A DNA stretch of 64,000 nucleotides from assembly GCF_042676985.1 (NCBI RefSeq), contig NZ_JBHTIK010000001.1, positions 515,898 through 579,897 of the forward strand. Reading direction: 5' to 3'. Positions within the stretch are counted from its first letter, which is position 1, and each line of letters opens with the position of its first letter. The translations under genes were made by a program, and so were the position numbers. Source of the DNA: Sphingosinicella xenopeptidilytica (lineage in GTDB: Bacteria; Pseudomonadota; Alphaproteobacteria; Sphingomonadales; Sphingomonadaceae). The notes beneath the pieces were generated by a model. That model saw only the letters and a list, made by a program, of their open reading frames with translations. It did no database searches and was not told where the DNA came from. Of this stretch, positions 35,014 to 43,612 are shown piece by piece.

Positions 35014-36386
35014 CACAGCACGCCGAAAGCTTGAGCGGTTGCGTCGAGGCCGAGCTTCAGCTTCCCGACCATCTCGTCGATTTCCGCGTGCGTGATGACG
35101 AGCGGCGGGCTCAGTACCATCGCCTGCCCGACGGCACGGGCGATGAGACCTTTGTCCCACAGCACCTCACGGCAATGGATCGAGGCCTGCTCCTCAGCGC
35201 TGAAGAGGGCCTTGGGCGTCTTCGCGCGGACGAGCTGCAGCGCGGCGACAAGGCCGACACCGCGGACTTCACCGACGAGCGGATGCGCATCGGCCAGCTG
35301 GCGCAGCGACTGGTGGAAATAGGGGCCGACGTCCTCGCGGACGCGCTCGACGAGGCCTTCGTTCGCGATGATGTCGATGTTGGCGCTCGCGACGGCGCAT
35401 GCGACCGGATGCCCCGAATAGGTGAAGCCGTGCGCGAGCAGACCGCCTTCGTTCAACACGTCGAACACCCTGTTGCCGACAGCAATGGCGGCAATCGGCA
35501 GGTAGCCGGATGACAGTCCCTTCGCCATCGGCATCAGGTCGGGCTGGATGTTATAATATTGGGAGCCGAACCATTCGCCGGTGCGGCCGAACCCGCAGAT
35601 TACCTCGTCGGCGACAAGCAGGATGTCGTACTGGCGGCAGATGCGCTGGATTTCCGGCCAGTAGGTGGCGGGCGGATCGATGACGCCACCTGCACCCTGC
35701 AGCGGCTCGCCGATGAATGCGGCGACGTTGTCCGGTCCGAGTTCGAGGATCTTCTCTTCCAGTGCCCGCGCGGCCTTCAGGCCGAACTCTTCACGCGTCA
35801 GGCCGTCGCCAAGCAGATAGTGGTGCGGGTGCATGATGTGGGCGAAACCGGGCAGCATCTCGGGGGCCATACCGTGCATGTGGGCCATGCCGCCGAGGCC
35901 GACGGCGCAGAGCGTGCTGCCGTGATAACCGAGGTCGCGGCCGATGAAAGTCTGCTTCGTAGGCTTGCCGCTCAGCATCCAGTAGCGGCGGACGAGACGG
36001 ACGATGGTGTCGTTCGCTTCGGAGCCGGAATTCGCGAACAGGATGTGGTCGAGGCCTTCGGGCGTCAGCGCTGCGATCTTCTCGGCGAGTTCGATCATCT
36101 GCGGTGTCGAGGTGCCGAAGTGGTTGTTGTAGTAGGCCAGCTCGTTCATCTGCCGCGCCGCGATGTCCGACAGTTCCGAGCGTCCGTAACCGACCGCAAC
36201 GCACCACAGACCCGCCATGCCGTCGAGCAGGCGGTTGCCTTCGTTATCCCACACGTAGCAGCCCTTGCCCTGCGTAATGATGCGCGTGCCCTTTGCCGCA
36301 AGCGCCTTGGGGTCGGCGAATGAATGGACGTGGTGCGCGGCATCGACGGACTGGAGCGCGGCGGTATCGGCGAAGTTGCGAAGCAT
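35013..36386 (-). CDS. Omega-aminotransferase (class III, putrescine/beta-alanine:pyruvate type)
   Basis: A 457-residue PLP enzyme distinct from the GabT further down the operon. Markers are LDGMAGLWCVAVGYGR, FGTSTPQMIELAEKIA, FANSGSEANDTIVRLVRRYW, DEVICGFGRTGEWFGS and the lysine in MPMAKGLSSGYLP. These fit the SpuC/omega-amino acid:pyruvate aminotransferase group, acting on polyamines, beta-alanine or longer omega-amino acids. The start at 36386 has GAGGA about ten bases upstream. It is the first gene of the operon and a perfect LysR-type dyad lies 108 nt before it. Confidence 0.9.
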   Translation of the reverse strand: MLRNFADTAALQSVDAAHHVHSFADPKALAAKGTRIITQGKGCYVWDNEGNRLLDGMAGLWCVAVGYGRSELSDIAARQMNELAYYNNHFGTSTPQMIELAEKIAALTPEGLDHILFANSGSEANDTIVRLVRRYWMLSGKPTKQTFIGRDLGYHGSTLCAVGLGGMAHMHGMAPEMLPGFAHIMHPHHYLLGDGLTREEFGLKAARALEEKILELGPDNVAAFIGEPLQGAGGVIDPPATYWPEIQRICRQYDILLVADEVICGFGRTGEWFGSQYYNIQPDLMPMAKGLSSGYLPIAAIAVGNRVFDVLNEGGLLAHGFTYSGHPVACAVASANIDIIANEGLVERVREDVGPYFHQSLRQLADAHPLVGEVRGVGLVAALQLVRAKTPKALFSAEEQASIHCREVLWDKGLIARAVGQAMVLSPPLVITHAEIDEMVGKLKLGLDATAQAFGVL

Positions 36387-36493
36387 GAACCCAAATTCCT
36401 CATGTTTTCGGCCCGCGTTTTGCGGCCGGAACCCATGTGCGCAATCATTCAGTCGCCCGGCAAAAGGGCCAAGGCGACAAACGGGCAAAGGGT

Positions 36494-36510
36494 GGTGCGT
36501 ACGCCGCACC
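36494..36510. promoter_or_regulatory. LysR-type operator dyad GGTGC-N7-GCACC (site 6)
   Basis: Perfect arms, T-N11-A core, 108 nt upstream of the omega-aminotransferase start, in the gap after the beta-helix gene. Confidence 0.7.
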
Positions 36511-36527
36511 AATGCGGCGCAAGGGCT

Positions 36528-37481
36528 TCAGCGAGATGCGGCTGGACCGATCCCCTTGCCCGTGATCGGCGAGCCCGGAAGCGGGCGGTAGTCCGCATCG
36601 ACGCGCGGATCGCCCGCGATGACGCCTTCGAGCGTCACGCCCGTCGCGCTCGCGTCGGCAGCGTTGCCGTAAAGCGCGAGGTTGCGGCCGATGATGCGGC
36701 TTTTCCCCGTGGCGTTGAGCGCGATCGGCTTGCTTCCCACGATGAGCGAGTCCGCAATGTAAATCGCAGCATTGTCTTCCGCGTAGAGGCCGTCGTCGGC
36801 GCTTCTATCGATCGCGATGCGCGTGAGATGGGCGACGCTGTCGTTGTAGGCGGCGACCGCCGAGGAATCGTTATTGCGGAAGATGGCTCCGTCGAGCCGC
36901 AGGTATGCGCCCTCGTAGAGCCATGTGGCGACATGGCCGTCGAGCACCTGAAGATCGCGCACGTCTAGGATCGTGTTCCCACGCCCGGTGAGGCCCATTT
37001 TCTGGTAGCGGCTGATGGTGACGTCCGAGATCCGCGCGCGGCTGTCCACTGCGAAGATGCCGTGGCCTTCGTAGATGTCGTCTTCCTCGATATCGAAGCG
37101 GAAGCCCGTGATAACGAGGCCGTTGATCGTCACATCGGCATTCCTGAGGCCAATAGCCGTGGCTGGCAGGCCCGTACTGCCGTCGAGGATCGCGCCTTTT
37201 TCACCTTGAATGGCAAGCTGTTTGCCATCGACTGCAGCGAACGCGCGGACGACAATCTCCTTGTACGGCAGATCCCGATAAGCGCGCGGTGTGTATACGC
37301 CTGCCCGCACAAGGATGGTGTCGCCATCGGCCGCCTTGTCGATTGCGGCCTGTATCGCGTCGTCGCCCTTGAAGGTACAGCCCTTCGCAGCCACGCCCGC
37401 CGGGCAGGCGACGAGAGTTGCGCCAAGCGCGGGGCATGTCGTTCCGGCAAGCAGGCCGATGGCGGCCAGCATGATTCTCAT
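36528..37481 (-). CDS. Secreted right-handed beta-helix protein
   Basis: A 317-residue protein with signal peptide (MRIMLAAIGLLAGTTCPALG). IQAAIDKAADGDTILVRAGVY is the usual first turn of a pectate-lyase-like beta-helix, followed by rungs such as AIGLRNADVTINGLVITGF and ISDVTISRYQKMGLTG. Such proteins are lyases, hydrolases or binding proteins, and no catalytic set is clear here. The start at 37481 follows GGGAGGGATCAGGA. It lies 23 nt after the POT transporter gene, at the end of a three-gene unit. Confidence 0.78.
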   Translation of the reverse strand: MRIMLAAIGLLAGTTCPALGATLVACPAGVAAKGCTFKGDDAIQAAIDKAADGDTILVRAGVYTPRAYRDLPYKEIVVRAFAAVDGKQLAIQGEKGAILDGSTGLPATAIGLRNADVTINGLVITGFRFDIEEDDIYEGHGIFAVDSRARISDVTISRYQKMGLTGRGNTILDVRDLQVLDGHVATWLYEGAYLRLDGAIFRNNDSSAVAAYNDSVAHLTRIAIDRSADDGLYAEDNAAIYIADSLIVGSKPIALNATGKSRIIGRNLALYGNAADASATGVTLEGVIAGDPRVDADYRPLPGSPITGKGIGPAASR

Positions 37482-37504
37482 TCCTGATCCCTCCCCAAAA
37501 GTTG

Positions 37505-38884
37505 TTATGCCGCCGCCTTCGAGCGGAGCGCGCGGACAAGCCATGTCCGCAGCAGCAGGACGAACAGCGCGCCGCTCGCTACGACGGCAGCGTGGATTAT
37601 CCAGAAGCCCAGCGGGCCGACCGGCTCGTAGAAACGACCGAGCCAGCCGCTGACGATGCCCCCGATGAAAATGCCGAGATAGTAGGCGCCAACCATCATC
37701 GCGTTCACCGCCGCAGGCGCATCTCGCGACACAAGCGCAAGCGCGATGGGCGCGATGTAAAGGTAGCCGACGGCGCACAAGAAGTGGAAGACCACCGGCC
37801 AGATCAGGGCGACCTTGCCGTTGCCGGCGGTGAGTTCGCCAAGGCTGAGCAGCAGGCAGGCGATGCCGAACGCGCAGCAGCCGATGGCGATTTTCGAAAG
37901 CTCGGCGGGCTCTGTGCCGCGCTTCGCCTGTTTGCGCCAGACCATCACCATCACGGGCGCAAGCAGCAGAACGGCAAGCGAATCGAGCGATTGGAACCAG
38001 GTGACCGGCACGGTCCAGCCAAGGATGTCGCGGCCGACGTGATCGCGCAGCCACAGCGGATACGTGTTCCACACCTGCGCCTGGGCGGTCCAGTAGAGTG
38101 CCGTGATCGAAAGCACGACGAGGAGCGCGACGATCACGCGGCCGTCGCCGGGTGTGAGCTTTGGCTTGTCACCGCGTTCGATGGCGGCGTTCTCTGGCGG
38201 CAAGTAGCGGAACCCCGCCAGGTAGATGACGATGCCGATGAGCATGCCGACGCCAGCTGCGCCAAAGCCGTAATGCCAGCCGTAAAGCTCGCCGAGCGTG
38301 CCGCAGATGAGCGGTGCGATCGTCGCGCCGACGTTGATCGCGGTGCAGTAGATCGTGAAGGCGCCGTCGCGGCGGCTGTCGTTCTTCGTGTAGAGATCGC
38401 CGACCTGCGCGGCGAGATTACCTTTGAGGAGTCCTGCGCCGAGGATCAGCGAACCCAGTGCTGGCAAAAATGCGGCTTCGAAGGCCATCAGGAAATGACC
38501 GACCGCCATGAGACCTGCACCCCCGAGTACCGCGCGCTTGCGCCCCGTCACGCGATCTCCGAGGAGGCCGCCCAGCACTGGCGTGAAATAAATGAGACCG
38601 ACGTAAAGCCCGAAGATCTGCGAGGCGAGCGCTTGGACGGACAGCGGCCCGGTGACGGTTTCGATTGCGCTGCGGAAGCCAGCGAAGCCCCACACGGCCT
38701 CGACATTGCCGGAGTGCAGCAGGTGGCCTGCCATGTAGAGTACGAGCAGTGCCTGCATTCCGTAGAAGGAGAAGCGCTCCCACGCTTCGGTGAAGGCGAT
38801 GTAGGCAAGCCCGCGCGGCTGGCCCCAGATTTCGCGGGGGGATTGCTCGGAAGGCAGGCAAGGTGCATCGGCGGCGGTGGTCAT
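37505..38884 (-). CDS. POT/PTR family proton-dependent peptide transporter
   Basis: A 459-residue inner-membrane transporter with about 12-14 helices. The POT signature ExxER is seen in EAWERFSFYGMQALLVLY, and the PTR2 region is present as YIAFTEAW through TPVLGGLLGDRVTGRKR, followed by GLLKGNLAAQVGDLY. The family imports di- and tripeptides with protons. It is the only inner-membrane importer in the island, which suggests that the island's product reaches the cytoplasm as small peptide-like molecules. The start at 38884 is 28 nt after the serine hydrolase gene. Confidence 0.91.
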   Translation of the reverse strand: MTTAADAPCLPSEQSPREIWGQPRGLAYIAFTEAWERFSFYGMQALLVLYMAGHLLHSGNVEAVWGFAGFRSAIETVTGPLSVQALASQIFGLYVGLIYFTPVLGGLLGDRVTGRKRAVLGGAGLMAVGHFLMAFEAAFLPALGSLILGAGLLKGNLAAQVGDLYTKNDSRRDGAFTIYCTAINVGATIAPLICGTLGELYGWHYGFGAAGVGMLIGIVIYLAGFRYLPPENAAIERGDKPKLTPGDGRVIVALLVVLSITALYWTAQAQVWNTYPLWLRDHVGRDILGWTVPVTWFQSLDSLAVLLLAPVMVMVWRKQAKRGTEPAELSKIAIGCCAFGIACLLLSLGELTAGNGKVALIWPVVFHFLCAVGYLYIAPIALALVSRDAPAAVNAMMVGAYYLGIFIGGIVSGWLGRFYEPVGPLGFWIIHAAVVASGALFVLLLRTWLVRALRSKAAA

Positions 38885-38912
38885 TTTACGTTCCTGCCTC
38901 TGCCGATCATCA

Positions 38913-40109
38913 TCAACCAATAGCCTCGACAACCGAATTGAAGAAATCGTTGTCGAGGATGGCTTCGGCTCCTTTCGGTTTCGACCGCGCGCTCAAGACC
39001 ACGATCTGGATGCGGCGCGCCGGGTTCAGATAGATATATTGGCCGAAGATGCCGCGTGCGGAAAAGGCACCATCCGTAAACGAGCCGTCGCGTGCCGGAA
39101 CCGGCCACCACATGTAGCCGTAATCGAGCTGCCGTCCGCCGACCTCGCGCGGGCGGGTGGCCTCCACCGTCCAGCCTGTGGGGAGTACGGGTTCGCTATC
39201 GATCATGCCGCCTTCAAGGATGAAGCGGCCGAAACGCGCATAGTCGCGAAGCGTGGCGCAAAGGCCGCTGCCTGCGACCTCGAGGCCATCCGGTGCTTCC
39301 AGCCACCATTCGGCATCGGCTTCGGTGCCGATGCGCGACCAGATGCGCTCCGAAAGATAGTCCGCAAGCCACTTGCCTGTCGCGGCGCGAACCAGCGCAC
39401 CGACAACGTGCGTTTCGCCGGTGCTGTAGTTCCAGAGCGTGCCCGGCGCGCGTGCGCGCGGCAGGCTCGCCATGTAGCGCATGATCGCGCCTGGCTGCTG
39501 CCCGATCTGCAGATCCAGCATATGCCGCCGTTCGGAAGCCGGGTCGGTGTGCGTATCGTCCCAGCGCACGCCGGAGGTCATCAGCATCAGTTCGCGGACA
39601 GAAACGCCATCATAGCCACTTCCGGAAAGCTCGGGCAGGTAGCGGGTCAGCGGGTCCTCGACCGAATCGATGTAGCCGTCCTGGATCGCCGCGCCGACGA
39701 GCGTGGTGCTGACAGATTTCGCCATCGACATTGAAAGCCAGCGCGTTGCGGCAGTGATGCCGAGTTCGTATTGCTCGTGGACGAGTGTATCGCCTTGCAT
39801 GACGAGCAACCCGGCGACACGGTTGCGCGACATATAGTCGTAGAGGTCGTAGGTCGTACCATTGGCGCGAATGGGGAATTCGGGAAGTCCTGCTGCAGGC
39901 GCGATGCCGAGCTCCCGCACAGGCGCGCCGCGGCGGACCGTGCGCGTTGCGAAGGCACGCTCAGTCTGCCCGAAAATCCGTACCTGCTCGTCGGGCATCA
40001 GCTGGCCCGCATAGACATCAACCATCAGTGCAGCGAGCGAAGCGTCGACAGCGTCGGGCATGTCCCTGTTTTCGGCGTGCTGCAATTCCGGCTCCTTTGT
40101 CGGCGGCAT
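38913..40109 (-). CDS. Serine hydrolase, beta-lactamase/NylB-like (no signal peptide)
   Basis: A 398-residue paralogue of the 16766 gene. S128-M-A-K131 is the SxxK nucleophile motif and NYSTGE around Y228 the tyrosine motif; further C-terminal matches are GLCATLRDYARFGRF and GIFGQYIYL. The spacing of Ser, Lys and Tyr matches the first copy closely. The start at 40109 follows GGGAGGAACG. No signal peptide is visible, so unlike its paralogue it should act in the cytoplasm, on substrate brought in by the neighbouring POT transporter. It heads the serine hydrolase-POT-beta-helix unit. Confidence 0.88.
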   Translation of the reverse strand: MPPTKEPELQHAENRDMPDAVDASLAALMVDVYAGQLMPDEQVRIFGQTERAFATRTVRRGAPVRELGIAPAAGLPEFPIRANGTTYDLYDYMSRNRVAGLLVMQGDTLVHEQYELGITAATRWLSMSMAKSVSTTLVGAAIQDGYIDSVEDPLTRYLPELSGSGYDGVSVRELMLMTSGVRWDDTHTDPASERRHMLDLQIGQQPGAIMRYMASLPRARAPGTLWNYSTGETHVVGALVRAATGKWLADYLSERIWSRIGTEADAEWWLEAPDGLEVAGSGLCATLRDYARFGRFILEGGMIDSEPVLPTGWTVEATRPREVGGRQLDYGYMWWPVPARDGSFTDGAFSARGIFGQYIYLNPARRIQIVVLSARSKPKGAEAILDNDFFNSVVEAIG

Positions 40110-40182
40110 CGTTCCTCCCGCATTATTGAAGCGGTTATGCCGGATGCGTGAGCATCGCTGAGGTGCGAAGGGAGCAATGGCC

Positions 40183-40199
40183 GGTGTGCGCCAATCACC
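40183..40199. promoter_or_regulatory. LysR-type operator dyad GGTGT-N7-TCACC (site 7)
   Basis: GGTG/CACC arms with T-N11-A core, 74 nt upstream of the minus-strand serine hydrolase start and 34 bp from site 8. Confidence 0.66.
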
Positions 40200-40216
40200 A
40201 GCACGCTCCGGGAGCC

Positions 40217-40233
40217 GGTGCGCCAATGGCACC
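40217..40233. promoter_or_regulatory. LysR-type operator dyad GGTGC-N7-GCACC (site 8)
   Basis: Perfect arms, T-N11-A core, 70 nt upstream of the plus-strand amidohydrolase start at 40303. Sites 7 and 8 also share the inner sequence GCCAAT. Confidence 0.7.
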
Positions 40234-40302
40234 GCGCTTTGCTTAAAAATGGGCTTGTCGCGGTGCGGTGCAGGGGGCCAACGTCGCAAAAAGCGGCGCA
40301 AT

Positions 40303-43300
40303 ATGTGGGTGGGGATGATGAAGAGGTTCGTCGGAGTTTTGGTGGCTGTTGCGCTTGGCCTTGTGCCACAGGCCGGGGCGCAAACGCAGCGCTGGAACGT
40401 CGAAGACACCGGCGAGCCGTATCGCGACGTGATGATCTCGACGTCTGAAGGCACGTGGATGAGCCTCGATGTCAGTCCGGATGGCAAGACCATCGCGTTC
40501 GACATGCTTGGTGACATCTATGTGATCCCGGCAGCAGGCGGCGAGGCGCGGGCGCTGCACGCCGGCCGCGCGATGCAGCGTTCTCCCCGGTTCAGTCCAG
40601 ATGGCGCGAAGCTACTCTACATCAGCGATGCGGACGGCGCCGACAATCTCTGGATTTCGAATGCAGACGGAAGTGGCTCCCGGCGCGTGACTGCGCAGAC
40701 GGTCGAGAATGTAAACGGTCCGGCGTGGGGGGCGGACGGAGGCTTCGTCGCGGCCGCGAAAATGTATGCGGATGATCACCGCCTGCACGGTTCCGAGCTT
40801 CGCCTGTGGGATCTTGGCGGCGGGGCGGGGCGTCTGCTTGTGCCCGCGCCCGCAAACACCGAAAACGTCCATGAAGCGAGTTTCTCTCCTGATGGGCGCT
40901 ATCTCTACTATACGGAGAAAGTTTCGCCGCCGACCGTGTCGCGCGTCTATATCGATGCCAATCACAGCAACTATGCGATCATGCGTCGTGAACTGGAAAC
41001 GGGCGCCACGGAGGAGCTGATTCGCGGCTTCGGAGGCGCGACGACGGCGGAACTGTCGCGCAACGGCAAACGGCTCGCATTCGTCCGCCGGGTCGCGGAC
41101 AAGACAGTGCTTTTCGCCTACGATGTGGAAACGCGCGAACAGCGGCCCGTCTTCGACCGGCTCGACCGCGATGCCCAGGCCGATTTCATCGGTCAGGGCA
41201 ACTACTACCCGCGCTATGGGTGGTTCCCGGACAACAGGCATGTGGCGATCTGGGCGGGCGGCACGCTGTGGAAGGTGGATATGGATGGCGGTCGCGCTTC
41301 CGAAATTCCCTTTCGCGTCGTCCAGCACCAGCGCGTAGCGGAACCCGTGCGTTTTACGCACGATCTGGCTCCGGAACAGTTCACGGTAAAGGCGGTTCGG
41401 CAACTTGCCCTGTCGCGAGATGGCGCACTCTACTTCAACGCGCTCGGCCGTCTGTGGCGCAAGCAGGGGAATGCGGCACCGCGGCGGCTCAGCCATGGCA
41501 CGGCGCTGGAATTCGAACCGGCCGTTTCGCCTGATGGGCGGCGCATCGCTTACGTCGAATGGGCCGACGAAACGGGCGGCGTCCTGAAGCTTGCCAACGC
41601 CGACGGCAAGGCGGCTCGGACGCTGCTCGCATCCGGCGGCGTTCTGCGTTCACCCGCCTTTTCGCTCGATGGGCGTAGGCTCGTCTACAAGATCGATTAT
41701 GGCGACCGGTGCCTCGGCGGGCATCAATCGAAGCCGGGTCTCTACTGGATGAACCTGACGGATGGGCAGAGCCACTACATCGGCCCGCCCGGCAACGACC
41801 CGATGTTTTCGCCTGACGGTACGCGCGTTTACTACACGGTGGTTGCCTACGATGGCGAGAACAGCATCACCTCACTCGAAAGCGTGAATCTGGCTGGAGC
41901 AGACAAGCGGGTTCACGCAAAGACGCGCGATGCCGACACTTCGGAAATCCGCATCAGCCCCGATCTCAAATGGATCGCGTTTCGCGATCACCAGCAATAC
42001 TGGGTCACGGCTTATCGGGAGACGGGGGCCCCCGTTGTTTTTTCGACGGCGAGCGAAGAGACGCCCGCGAAACGCCTCTCGGCGATTGGAGGTTACGCGC
42101 TCACCTGGGCGGGCGATTCCTCCCGCCTCATCTGGGCGATCGGAGACAGGATCGCGGCGGTATCACCCTCAGAGGCATTTTCGGTGGGCTGGACTCCGCT
42201 TCGTTCGGGAAGCCCGGTCGGGCTCGTCGTGAAGTCCGATGTACCTGCAGGCGAGGTCGCGTTCGTGGGCGGCCGCATCATCACCATGAAGGGCGAAGAG
42301 GTTATCGAGAACGGTACCGTGCTCGTGCGCGGCAACCGGATTGCCGCCATCGGTACCGCTGCGGATGTGGCGGTGCCGGCGTCCGCGAAGGTCGTCGACA
42401 TCGCGGGCAAGACCGTGATGCCGGGCCTTGTCGACATGCATGGGCATATCGACAATTGCTACTACACGTCTTCGGGCCTGATGCCGCAGAAGCAGTCGGC
42501 GCGCTACGCCGATCTCGCCTACGGGGTCACGACGAACTACGATCCCTATAGCTCCGAACTGCCGACCTATTCGATGAGCGAGATGACGCGGACGGGCGAC
42601 ATGGTCGGGCCGCGCGCGATTGACTCCGGCATGGTCGCCTTCGGACGTTCGGGGAAGGGTGACAATGCCTATGTCCCGATCGCCTCCTATGACGACGCGG
42701 CCACGCTGATGGCGCGCAAGTCCGCCCTCGGCGGCTGGATCGTGAAGAGCTACCGGCAGCCGATGCGCAGCCAGCGCCAGATGCTGGTGAAGGCCGGCCG
42801 CGACGCGGGTGTGATGGTCGACGTGGAAGGCGAAAGCAGTTTCTACAACAACATCACGATGCTGACGGACGGCAACACCAACCTTCAACACAACATGCCG
42901 ATTCCGAACTACTACGACGATGTGGTACAGCTGATGGCGGGTGCCCGCGCCTCCCATACGCCGACGCTCGTTCTGCTGTTCGGCGAGCTTGCCGGAGAGA
43001 ATTACTGGTATCAGCATAGCGACGTCTGGAAGGATTCGAAGGCGCAGGCCTTCGTGCAGGTGACGACCAGTGGCTACAGCCCGCTCGGTACGCCCTACGG
43101 TGCACCGCCCTATGTGCGCGGCATGACGACGATCCACGCGGCGGAGGAGCTGTGGGATATCGGTTTCCGATCGGTCGCCCGCTCGATGAAGCATCTCGAT
43201 GACGCCGGAGTGCGCGTGAATGTCGGCTCGCATGGACAGTTCTCCGGGCTCGCGCAGCACTGGGAGATGTGGCTTCTGGCGCAGGGCGGCATGAGCAATC

Positions 43301-43599
43301 ATCGGATTCTGCGTGCGGCGACGATGAACGGGGCCGAGACGCTCGGCATCGATGGGCAGATCGGTTCGCTGGAACCCGGCAAACTCGCCGACCTCATCGT
43401 GCTCGACGAGAACCCGCTTGCCGATATTCGGAACACCAACAGCGTGCGCTATACGATGGTGAACGGCCGCCTTTACGATGCCTATGCAATGGACGAGATC
43501 GGCAACCGATCGCGACCGCGCGGCAAGTTTTTCTGGGAAGTCGGTGTGGAACGTGGCGGCAACATCATCGACTGGAAAAGCGCGTGGGCGCATCAATAG
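40303..43599 (+). CDS. Secreted TolB-like propeller-amidohydrolase (paralogue B)
   Basis: A 1098-residue protein laid out like paralogue A: signal peptide (GVLVAVALGLVPQAGAQ), PD40/TolB blades (SLDVSPDGKTIAFDMLGD, YISDADGADNLWISNADG) and a C-terminal amidohydrolase with PGLVDMHGHIDNCYY, GSHGQFSGLAQHWEM and LADLIVLDENPLADI. Both copies end in RYTMVNGRLYD and a KFFWE tail, showing recent common origin. Starts at 40303, 40315 or 40318 are all possible; 40303 fits the leader length. Family knowledge suggests a metal-dependent peptidase or cyclic-amidase role outside the cytoplasm. The M24 peptidase gene follows after 13 nt. Confidence 0.9.
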   Translation: MWVGMMKRFVGVLVAVALGLVPQAGAQTQRWNVEDTGEPYRDVMISTSEGTWMSLDVSPDGKTIAFDMLGDIYVIPAAGGEARALHAGRAMQRSPRFSPDGAKLLYISDADGADNLWISNADGSGSRRVTAQTVENVNGPAWGADGGFVAAAKMYADDHRLHGSELRLWDLGGGAGRLLVPAPANTENVHEASFSPDGRYLYYTEKVSPPTVSRVYIDANHSNYAIMRRELETGATEELIRGFGGATTAELSRNGKRLAFVRRVADKTVLFAYDVETREQRPVFDRLDRDAQADFIGQGNYYPRYGWFPDNRHVAIWAGGTLWKVDMDGGRASEIPFRVVQHQRVAEPVRFTHDLAPEQFTVKAVRQLALSRDGALYFNALGRLWRKQGNAAPRRLSHGTALEFEPAVSPDGRRIAYVEWADETGGVLKLANADGKAARTLLASGGVLRSPAFSLDGRRLVYKIDYGDRCLGGHQSKPGLYWMNLTDGQSHYIGPPGNDPMFSPDGTRVYYTVVAYDGENSITSLESVNLAGADKRVHAKTRDADTSEIRISPDLKWIAFRDHQQYWVTAYRETGAPVVFSTASEETPAKRLSAIGGYALTWAGDSSRLIWAIGDRIAAVSPSEAFSVGWTPLRSGSPVGLVVKSDVPAGEVAFVGGRIITMKGEEVIENGTVLVRGNRIAAIGTAADVAVPASAKVVDIAGKTVMPGLVDMHGHIDNCYYTSSGLMPQKQSARYADLAYGVTTNYDPYSSELPTYSMSEMTRTGDMVGPRAIDSGMVAFGRSGKGDNAYVPIASYDDAATLMARKSALGGWIVKSYRQPMRSQRQMLVKAGRDAGVMVDVEGESSFYNNITMLTDGNTNLQHNMPIPNYYDDVVQLMAGARASHTPTLVLLFGELAGENYWYQHSDVWKDSKAQAFVQVTTSGYSPLGTPYGAPPYVRGMTTIHAAEELWDIGFRSVARSMKHLDDAGVRVNVGSHGQFSGLAQHWEMWLLAQGGMSNHRILRAATMNGAETLGIDGQIGSLEPGKLADLIVLDENPLADIRNTNSVRYTMVNGRLYDAYAMDEIGNRSRPRGKFFWEVGVERGGNIIDWKSAWAHQ

Positions 43600-43612
43600 G
43601 AAAGGGTGGGAT

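Noticed and set aside
37502..38923. A 473-codon plus-strand frame opposite the POT transporter
   Set aside because: The minus strand encodes a clear POT transporter with ExxER motif and membrane helices; the plus frame has none.
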